A stretch of 64,000 bases of DNA. It comes from Dryocola sp032000125. Its GTDB lineage: Bacteria; Pseudomonadota; Gammaproteobacteria; Enterobacterales; Enterobacteriaceae. The stretch covers positions 67,601 to 131,600 of the forward strand of contig DAMALH010000006.1 in assembly GCA_032000125.1 (NCBI GenBank), read 5' to 3'. This document shows positions 57,579 to 64,000 of the stretch, piece by piece. The notes under the pieces were generated by a model that made no database searches, was not told the origin of the DNA, and saw nothing but the letters and a program-made list of their open reading frames with translations. A program made the position numbers and the translations under genes. Numbering within the stretch: position 1 is the first letter of the stretch; every line of letters begins with the position of its first letter.

Positions 57579-60239
57579 ATGAGTCAACGTGGGCTGGAGG
57601 CGCTGCTGCGCCCTAAATCGATCGCCGTTATTGGGGCTTCAGCGAAAACCGATCGCGCCGGTTTTTTGATGATGCGCAATCTGCTGGCCGGGGGGTTTAA
57701 TGGCCCCGTAATGCCGGTGACTCCCGTTTATCAGGCCGTTTGCGGCGTCCTTGCCTGGCCTGATATTCCCAGCCTGCCTTTCCCACCCGATCTTGCGGTG
57801 ATCTGTACGCATTCAAAACGCAACCTTGAGTTATTGCAGGCCCTCGGCGAAAAGGGCTGTAAGGCGTGTATTATTCTCTCCGCTTCGCCGGAACAACTGC
57901 CTGAACTGTTGGCCTGTGCGAACCGCTGGCAGATAAGATTACTTGGTCCAAACAGCCTCGGCCTACTTGCCCCATGGCAGGGTCTGAATGCCAGTTTTTC
58001 TCCGGTCCCCATTCTGAAAGGCAAACTGGCGTTTATTTCACAATCCGCCGCCGTTTCTAATACCATTCTTGACTGGGCGCAGCAGCGCGAAATGGGCTTT
58101 TCCTGGTTTATCGCGCTCGGCGACAGTCTGGATATCGACGTCGATGAACTGCTCGACTACCTGGCGCGAGATAGCAAAACCAGCGCGATACTGCTTTACC
58201 TCGAACACCTCAGCGATGCGCGTCGTTTTGTTTCAGCTGCGCGAAGCGCTTCACGTAATAAACCCGTTCTGGTGATTAAAAGCGGCCGCAGCGCCAAAGC
58301 TCAGGCGCTGCTAAAAACGCATCCCGGTCTTGATTCAGCATGGGACGCGGCGATTCAACGTGCCGGCCTGCTGCGCGTGCAGGATACGCAGGAACTGTTT
58401 TCCGCGGTAGAAACCCTAAGCCACATGCGCCCGCTGCGCGGCGAGAAATTAATGATTATCAGTAACGGAGCGGCTCCTGCCGCGCTTGCGTTAGATGAGC
58501 TATGGCTACGCAACGGCAAACTGGCTTCATTAAGTGAAGAAACGCTGTCGAAGTTGCAGAGCGTCTTACCCGTGAGCGTGGAAAGCGGCAACCCTCTGGA
58601 TTTACGGGACGATGCAACGCCTGAACGCTACCTGCACGCCGTTGAAGCGCTGCTTGATAGCCATGATTTCGATGCATTAATGATTATTCATGCTCCCAGC
58701 GCCGCAGCGCCTGGCACAGAAAGTGCGGCTAAGTTAATTGAATTACTCCGCCGCCATCCTCGGGGCAAATATGTCACGATAATCACCAACTGGTGCGGCG
58801 AGTTTTCTTCTCAGGAAGCAAGACGGCTTTTCAGCGATGCAGGCATACCGACTTATCGCACCCCCGAAGGCACGGTTACGGCGTTCATGCATATGGTTGA
58901 GTACCGCAGAAACCAGAAGCAACTGCGCGAGACCCCCGCCCTGCCGGCCAACCTTGCGGCTAATGCCAGCGATGCGCATCGGCTTATCCAGCAGGCCGTA
59001 CAGGAAGGAGCGACATCGCTTGATACCCACGAGGTGCGGCCAATTTTACAGGCGTATGGCCTGAATACGCTTCCAACCTGGATTGCCGGAGATAGCGCCG
59101 AAGCGGTACATATCGCCGAACAGATTGGCTACCCGGTAGCGTTGAAATTGCGCTCGCCGGATATCCCGCATAAATCGGAAGTTCAGGGCGTCATGCTTTA
59201 TTTACGTACGGCAAGCGAGGTTCAGCAGGCAGCAAACGCCATTATCGATCGCGTAAAAATGACCTGGCCGCAGGCGCGCATACACGGCTTATTAGTACAG
59301 AGCATGGCAAACCGCGCGGGCGCGCAGGAACTACGCGTGGTGGTAGAGCAGGATCCCGTGTTCGGGCCGTTGATTATGCTCGGCGAGGGGGGTATTGAAT
59401 GGCGGCCAGACCAGCAGGCCGTTGTCGCCCTCCCTCCGCTCAATATGAATCTCGCCCGCTATCTGGTTATTCAGGCAATAAAAAGCGGCAAGATCCGTGG
59501 CCGTAGCTCCCTGCGCCCGCTTGATATCGCCGGCATTAGCCAGGTACTGGTTCAGGTTTCAGACCTGATCGTGGACTGCCCGGAGATCCACCGCCTGGAT
59601 ATTCACCCTCTGCTGGCCTCAGGAAATGAGTTCACCTTACTGGATGTGACGTTGCAACTCGCTCCCTTCGAAGGCGATCCAGACGCTCGTCTTGCGGTAC
59701 GCCCCTACCCTCATCAACTGGAAGAAAAAGTGGTTCTCAAGAACGGCAAAAGCTGTTTATTCCGCCCGATTCTCCCGGAAGACGAACCTGAGCTGCAGCA
59801 GTTTATAGCCCAGGTAACTAAAGAAGATCTTTACTATCGCTATTTCAGCGAGATAAACGAATTTACCCATGAAGATTTAGCCAATATGACCCAGATCGAC
59901 TACGATCGGGAAATGGCCTTTGTTGCGGTGCAGCGACAGGACAACCGGGATGAGATTCTCGGCGTAACGCGAGCCATATCAGACCCCGACAATATCGATG
60001 CCGAGTTTGCCGTGCTGGTGCGCTCTGACTTAAAAGGCCTGGGGCTGGGCCGTCGATTAATGGAAAAGCTGATTGCCTATACGCGCGATCACGGCCTGCA
60101 GAGGCTAAACGGCATCACTATGCCGAACAATCGAGGTATGATTACGCTTGCCAGAAAACTGGGATTTGAAGTCGACATACAGCTTGAAGATGGTATCGTT
60201 AGCCTGACTTTACCTCTGGTAAAAAGCGCAGGTTCGTGA
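57579..60239 (+). CDS. patZ: Protein lysine acetyltransferase PatZ
   Basis: The 886-residue protein has an N-terminal NDP-forming acyl-CoA synthetase-like region (IAVIGASAKTDRAGFLMMRNLL; LLGPNSLGLLAPWQGLN; GYPVALKLRSPDIPHKSEVQGV), which is regulatory, and a C-terminal GNAT domain (FRPILPEDEPELQQFIAQVTKEDLYYRYFSEI; SDLKGLGLGRRLMEKLI). It acetylates and inactivates acetyl-CoA synthetase and other targets. Also called YfiQ or Pka. Confidence 0.96.
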   Translation: MSQRGLEALLRPKSIAVIGASAKTDRAGFLMMRNLLAGGFNGPVMPVTPVYQAVCGVLAWPDIPSLPFPPDLAVICTHSKRNLELLQALGEKGCKACIILSASPEQLPELLACANRWQIRLLGPNSLGLLAPWQGLNASFSPVPILKGKLAFISQSAAVSNTILDWAQQREMGFSWFIALGDSLDIDVDELLDYLARDSKTSAILLYLEHLSDARRFVSAARSASRNKPVLVIKSGRSAKAQALLKTHPGLDSAWDAAIQRAGLLRVQDTQELFSAVETLSHMRPLRGEKLMIISNGAAPAALALDELWLRNGKLASLSEETLSKLQSVLPVSVESGNPLDLRDDATPERYLHAVEALLDSHDFDALMIIHAPSAAAPGTESAAKLIELLRRHPRGKYVTIITNWCGEFSSQEARRLFSDAGIPTYRTPEGTVTAFMHMVEYRRNQKQLRETPALPANLAANASDAHRLIQQAVQEGATSLDTHEVRPILQAYGLNTLPTWIAGDSAEAVHIAEQIGYPVALKLRSPDIPHKSEVQGVMLYLRTASEVQQAANAIIDRVKMTWPQARIHGLLVQSMANRAGAQELRVVVEQDPVFGPLIMLGEGGIEWRPDQQAVVALPPLNMNLARYLVIQAIKSGKIRGRSSLRPLDIAGISQVLVQVSDLIVDCPEIHRLDIHPLLASGNEFTLLDVTLQLAPFEGDPDARLAVRPYPHQLEEKVVLKNGKSCLFRPILPEDEPELQQFIAQVTKEDLYYRYFSEINEFTHEDLANMTQIDYDREMAFVAVQRQDNRDEILGVTRAISDPDNIDAEFAVLVRSDLKGLGLGRRLMEKLIAYTRDHGLQRLNGITMPNNRGMITLARKLGFEVDIQLEDGIVSLTLPLVKSAGS

Positions 60240-60328
60240 GTAAGGTACTGGAAAACTTACTCACTTTGCGAAGCAGTAGTGGTATTATCAGCAAGTTCTG
60301 ACGTCTGGATTTTGCAGAAGGCCATCCA

Positions 60329-60364
60329 ATGAATAGAGAAGATATGCACTGTGATGTTGTCTAA
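60329..60364 (+). CDS. Possible 11-codon leader peptide overlapping pssA
   Basis: ATG at 60329 opens a frame reading MNREDMHCDVV with a stop at 60362-60364, overlapping the first codons of pssA in a different frame. AGAAGG lies upstream. If translated, it could couple to or interfere with pssA initiation. No family evidence supports it. Confidence 0.3.
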   Translation: MNREDMHCDVV

Positions 60365-61709
60365 ATTTAAACGTAATAAACATCAACAACACCTTGCCCA
60401 ATTGCCCAAGCTTTCTCAGTCAGTTGATGATGTAGAGACCCTTTTCTCCCCTGCGGACTTCCGCGAAGCCTTGCTGCAAAAAATTGCCAGCGCAACGCAC
60501 CGCGTTTGTATTGTCGCGCTGTATCTGGAGCAGGACGATGGCGGTAGCGGTATCCTCTCCGCGCTCTATGAAGCAAAGCAAAAACGCCCGGAAATTGAAG
60601 CAACGGTCTTAGTCGACTGGCACCGCGCGCAACGCGGCCGTATCGGTGCTGCCGCAACTGACACCAATGCTGACTGGTATCACCGCCTTTCAGAACAATA
60701 TCCAGGCGTGGATATTCCCGTGTACGGTGTGCCCGTTAACACTCGTGAAGCGCTCGGGGTATTACATTTTAAAGGTTTCATCATTGATGACTGCGTAATC
60801 TACAGCGGTGCCAGCCTGAATGACGTTTATCTTCATCAGCATGACAAATATCGCTATGACCGCTATCAGATAGTCGGCAACCCACAGCTTGCAGACGTGA
60901 TGTATGCCTGGGTGAATCAGCATCTGGTTCACGGCCGGGCAGTACATCGCCTTGATGCCTCTAATCGTCCAAAGAGCCCGGAAATCAAAAACGAAATTCG
61001 CCTGTTCCGCCAGGAGCTGCGCGATGCTACTTTCCATTTCCAGGGCAACGCCGACAACGAGCAGCTTTCCATTACGCCGCTGGTCGGGCTTGGCAAATCC
61101 AGCTTACTGAATAAAACCATCTTCCACCTGATGCCCTGCACAGAGCAAAAGCTGGTTATCTGCACGCCTTATTTCAACCTGCCGGCGGTGCTGGTGCGCA
61201 ATATTATCCAGCTTCTGCGCGATGGCAAACAGGTAGAAATTATCGTTGGTGACAAAACCGCTAACGACTTTTATATCCCGGAAGATGAACCCTTTAAGAT
61301 CATCGGGGCCCTGCCTTACCTGTACGAGATCAACCTGCGTCGCTTCCTGAGCCGCCTGCAGTATTACGTTAATAGCGGGCAATTGATCGTTCGCCTGTGG
61401 AAGGACGAAGATAACAGCTATCACCTGAAGGGCATGTGGGTTGATGACGAGTGGATGCTGCTCACCGGAAATAACCTAAATCCGCGAGCGTGGCGTTTAG
61501 ATCTGGAAAACGCGCTTTTGATCCACGACCCAAAACAACAGCTCGCGCCGCTTCGCCTTCGCGAGCTGGAACTGATCCGCACTCACACAACGGTAGTCCA
61601 GCACTATCGCGATCTGCAAAGCATTGCCGAGTATCCGGTAAAAGTCCGTAAGCTGATTCGGCGCCTGCGCCGTATCCGAATCGATCGCCTGATAAGCCGT
61701 ATTCTCTGA
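60354..61709 (+). CDS. pssA: Phosphatidylserine synthase PssA
   Basis: The 451-residue phospholipase-D-type enzyme makes phosphatidylserine from CDP-diacylglycerol and serine, the committed step to phosphatidylethanolamine. Two HKD motifs, HFKGFIIDD and HLKGMWVDD, are present, and the basic C-terminus RRLRRIRIDRLISRIL mediates membrane association. I chose the ATG at 60354 (MLSKFKRNKHQQHL), directly after an in-frame GTG. Confidence 0.97.
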   Translation: MLSKFKRNKHQQHLAQLPKLSQSVDDVETLFSPADFREALLQKIASATHRVCIVALYLEQDDGGSGILSALYEAKQKRPEIEATVLVDWHRAQRGRIGAAATDTNADWYHRLSEQYPGVDIPVYGVPVNTREALGVLHFKGFIIDDCVIYSGASLNDVYLHQHDKYRYDRYQIVGNPQLADVMYAWVNQHLVHGRAVHRLDASNRPKSPEIKNEIRLFRQELRDATFHFQGNADNEQLSITPLVGLGKSSLLNKTIFHLMPCTEQKLVICTPYFNLPAVLVRNIIQLLRDGKQVEIIVGDKTANDFYIPEDEPFKIIGALPYLYEINLRRFLSRLQYYVNSGQLIVRLWKDEDNSYHLKGMWVDDEWMLLTGNNLNPRAWRLDLENALLIHDPKQQLAPLRLRELELIRTHTTVVQHYRDLQSIAEYPVKVRKLIRRLRRIRIDRLISRIL

Positions 61710-61725
61710 TTCATCTATACTTAAG

Positions 61726-61748
61726 GCCCTGCTTAGCAGGGCTTTTTT
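61726..61748 (+). terminator. pssA intrinsic terminator
   Basis: GCCCTGC-TTA-GCAGGGC followed by six T residues, just before yfiM. Confidence 0.9.
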
Positions 61749-61762
61749 ATATGAGAGTGAAT

Positions 61763-62086
61763 ATGCGAAGGATAATCTTCCCGGCAATATTTTTGTTAAG
61801 CGGCTGTAGCCACATGGCTCAGGATCGCTGGTATGGACAGGACAAAGCTCAACATTTTATGGCGTCGGCTATTCTCGCCGCAGCGGGCAATGAGTATGGA
61901 CAGCGGCAGGGCTGGAGCAATTCACGCAGCGCAAATTTTGGCTTTCTTTTTTCAGTCAGCATGGGCGCATCGAAAGAGCTATGGGATAGCCGCCCTGAGG
62001 GAAGCGGCTGGAGCTGGAAGGACTTTGGCTGGGATATAGCCGGTGCGGCTACCGGCTATACTATCTGGCAGCTAGCCGAACGCTAA
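61763..62086 (+). CDS. yfiM: Lipoprotein YfiM
   Basis: The 107-residue protein starts MRRIIFPAIFLLSGC with a lipobox and continues SHMAQDRWYGQDKAQHFMASAI; the C-terminal part FGWDIAGAATGYTIWQLAER is hydrophobic. Function is unknown. I chose the ATG at 61763 after GAGAG; the ATG at 61751 overlaps the terminator tail. Its stop overlaps that of kgtP. Confidence 0.9.
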   Translation: MRRIIFPAIFLLSGCSHMAQDRWYGQDKAQHFMASAILAAAGNEYGQRQGWSNSRSANFGFLFSVSMGASKELWDSRPEGSGWSWKDFGWDIAGAATGYTIWQLAER

Positions 62087-63384
62087 AGTTTGATGCCTTT
62101 ACCTTTACGATGCAGCATCAGCGACACCAGAAAAGCCACCGCGCCCATCGCTGAAACATACCAGAAAAATGCCGTCTCCATGCCCATTGATTTAAGTGAG
62201 AGCGCGACATATTCAGCAGAGCCGCCAAACAGCGCATTCGCTACGGCGTAAGAAAGCCCCACTCCTAATGCACGAACCTCGGGCGGGAACATTTCCGCTT
62301 TAAGAATACCGCTTATCGAGGTGTAAAAACTCACGATCAGCATCGCCAACATTACCAGACCAAACGCCGCGTAAGGCGAGCTAATGTTCTGCAACGCGGT
62401 GAGAACAGGCACCGTCATGATAGCCGCAAGGCTGCCGAAACATAACATCGACGTACGGCGCCCAATCTTATCGGAGAGCGCGCCAAACAGGGGCTGCATA
62501 AGCATAAAAATAAATAAGGCAAAGGTCATCAGCGCGCTTGCCACGTTGGCATGCATACCGGCGGTATTGACTAAATACTTCTGCATATAAGTTGTGAAGG
62601 TGTAAAAGCTGAGTGAGCCGGCGGCGGTAAAGCCCAGAACCATCATAAAGGCACGACGGTTCTTCCACAGTCCGCCAAGCGTACCGGCGTCTTTATGCCC
62701 GCGGGTTGCCCGATCCGATGTTTCATCCAGCGAGCGACGCAGATAAAGGGCAACAATAGCCAGCACGGCGCCGATAGCAAAAGGTATGCGCCAGCCCCAG
62801 CTACGCAGCTCTCCCTCACTTAAAACCTGTTGAAGTACCACCACGATCAGTAAAGCCAGGAGCTGTCCTCCTATCAGCGTCACGTACTGGAATGAGGCGT
62901 AAAAACCCTTTCGACCTTCAACGGCAACCTCGCTCATATAGGTCGCACTCGTCCCGTATTCTCCCCCCACAGACAGTCCCTGGAATAAGCGAGCTAACAA
63001 GAGAAGCGCTGGCGCCCATGTTCCAATCGCGGCATATCCCGGCAGGCAGGCAATAACCAGCGAGCCAAAACACATCATACAGACGGAGATTAACATTGAG
63101 GTTTTACGCCCGTGCTTATCAGCAATGTAGCCAAACAGCCAGCCACCAATCGGACGCATTAAAAAACCGGCAGCAAAAATACCCGCCGTTTGCAGGAGCT
63201 GGGTCGTGGTATTACCGGAAGGGAAAAAAATATGGGCAAAATAAAGCGAGCAGAATGAGTAAATATAAAAATCAAACCACTCAACCAGATTCCCCGATGA
63301 AGCGCCCACAATGGCCCAGATACGTCGGCGGGTATCGTCCGTGCTCAAAGCAGATTTATCAGCAGGTGCGGTTGTCTCTGTCAT
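62083..63384 (-). CDS. kgtP: Alpha-ketoglutarate permease KgtP
   Basis: The 433-residue MFS transporter of the metabolite:H+ symporter branch has 12 membrane segments and the loop motif GWLFGYIADKHGRKTSML between segments 2 and 3. The N-terminus SGNLVEWFDFYIYSFCSLYFA is typical of KgtP. It imports 2-oxoglutarate with protons. The promoter region 63385-63535 separates it from the DUF4385 gene. Confidence 0.95.
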   Translation of the reverse strand: MTETTAPADKSALSTDDTRRRIWAIVGASSGNLVEWFDFYIYSFCSLYFAHIFFPSGNTTTQLLQTAGIFAAGFLMRPIGGWLFGYIADKHGRKTSMLISVCMMCFGSLVIACLPGYAAIGTWAPALLLLARLFQGLSVGGEYGTSATYMSEVAVEGRKGFYASFQYVTLIGGQLLALLIVVVLQQVLSEGELRSWGWRIPFAIGAVLAIVALYLRRSLDETSDRATRGHKDAGTLGGLWKNRRAFMMVLGFTAAGSLSFYTFTTYMQKYLVNTAGMHANVASALMTFALFIFMLMQPLFGALSDKIGRRTSMLCFGSLAAIMTVPVLTALQNISSPYAAFGLVMLAMLIVSFYTSISGILKAEMFPPEVRALGVGLSYAVANALFGGSAEYVALSLKSMGMETAFFWYVSAMGAVAFLVSLMLHRKGKGIKL

Positions 63385-63535
63385 TATAATGTTCTCCTGT
63401 TTTCCGTAGAGGGCACTCGGCCCGTTTTACAGTAAAGCAGGAGATGTATCCTACGCGGTGTTATTAACAGCTATCGCTCATTTTATTAACATAATTTGTG
63501 AGCAGCCTTATAGTTTCCAACAAAGAGCGGGCCGG

Positions 63536-64000
63536 TTAGCCCCAGCGCTGCTGGTGAGCTTTTTTACGGCGGATATAGTCTTCATCGGCCCGCAGCCGAT
63601 CCCAGTAGCTTTTAAAGATTCTGGCGGCTTCTGCTTTAATCGGATCGTTACCTCGCGGCAGCTCTTCACCCTGGGCATCGTATTTACGACCGCCTTTATG
63701 ATTCGCATATCGCCTCGCCCGCGTATAGCCCATCTGAATAAATTTTCGCGCCATATCCATACCGACAAAATCATCAGCCTGGCGGTAATTTTCAAAGAGC
63801 TGATAGATTTTTTCGGCGGACTCACGTGCGGTTTCAGGATCCCTGAAACGCCAAAAAGGCAGGATTTCACTCTTGTATGGCTCGACCAGCAACACGCCCT
63901 GTTCCCCGCGACCAACCTGATAACGTTCAGGCTGCTTGCGAAAATCGATGCTGGAAAAGTCCTGCTGATAGTTAAATTCAGGAACCGGCAAAGGCAGCTC
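63536..64000 (-). CDS. DUF4385 family protein (5' end cut by window)
   Basis: The frame is open to the window edge and encodes at least 154 residues, including DFSSIDFRKQPERYQVGRGEQGVLLVEPYKSEILPFWRFRDPETA and GRKYDAQGEELPRGNDPIKAEAARIFKSYWD, which match DUF4385 proteins. The true start probably lies just beyond 64000; a TTG at 63991 is possible but unlikely. Function is unknown. Confidence 0.85.
   Translation of the reverse strand, partial: ELPLPVPEFNYQQDFSSIDFRKQPERYQVGRGEQGVLLVEPYKSEILPFWRFRDPETARESAEKIYQLFENYRQADDFVGMDMARKFIQMGYTRARRYANHKGGRKYDAQGEELPRGNDPIKAEAARIFKSYWDRLRADEDYIRRKKAHQQRWG

Noticed and set aside
1..64000. tRNA genes, rRNA, insertion sequences or CRISPR arrays
   Set aside because: No tRNA cloverleaf, transposase or spaced repeat array was seen; short repeats found are terminators, operators or crossover sites.

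Overview
The window is an enterobacterial chromosome segment. Gene content, gene order and recognisable protein sequences follow the trmJ-suhB ... purL ... rpoE-rse ... nadB ... pssA-kgtP stretch known from Escherichia coli and its relatives. It is not E. coli: a zevAB-like metal transport pair lies between suhB and csiE, hcaT stands alone without the hca catabolic genes, and glyA follows directly. I place it in the Enterobacteriaceae and cannot name the genus from sequence alone. I found no tRNA, rRNA, insertion sequence or CRISPR array.

Layout. 1-5342: trmJ (cut by the window edge), suhB, zevB/zevA, csiE, hcaT. 5559-12840: glyA, hmp, glnB, the glrK-qseG-glrR two-component operon and the GlmY small RNA, whose sigma54 promoter and three GlrR-type sites can be read directly. 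12841-20722: purL, mltF, tadA, pgpC, yfhH. 20723-23053: a small AT-rich islet with a hexapeptide acetyltransferase and a family-17 glycosyltransferase, bounded by a direct repeat of the last 114 bp of yfhH. 23098-39398: a phage-tail island. 39645-49261: yfhL, then acpS-pdxJ-recO-era-rnc-lepB-lepA and rseCBA-rpoE on the minus strand. 49696-64000: nadB, trmN, srmB, grcA, ung, yfiF, trxC, tapT, patZ, pssA, yfiM, kgtP and a DUF4385 gene cut by the edge.

The main discovery is the 16-kb island between yfhH and yfhL. It encodes a LexA/CI-type self-cleaving repressor, a lysis cassette (holin, two lipoproteins, SAR endolysin, nested Rz/Rz1) and a full contractile tail: terminator, sheath, tube, chaperone, tape measure, hub, plug, spike, baseplate wedges, fibre and fibre chaperones. 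It has no capsid, portal, terminase, replication or integrase gene. That is the plan of an R-type tailocin (phage-tail bacteriocin), similar in order to carotovoricin. Its downstream end is a DNA-inversion switch: a Gin/Hin-type serine invertase, two crossover-like sites in inverted orientation, and two alternative fibre C-termini each with its own Tfa chaperone. Reading through both sites shows that inversion keeps the fibre frame.

Regulation of the island can also be read. Four 13-bp operators of the form GTAC-N5-GTWC lie two on the repressor promoter region and two on a promoter with 17-bp spacing just upstream of the lysis genes. The tail-chaperone gene carries an A AAT TTT slippery site that leads into an otherwise start-less downstream frame. 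An intrinsic terminator sits inside the tail operon between plug and hub genes. The neighbouring acetyltransferase and glycosyltransferase could alter surface glycans, which are the usual tailocin receptors, but that link is inference.
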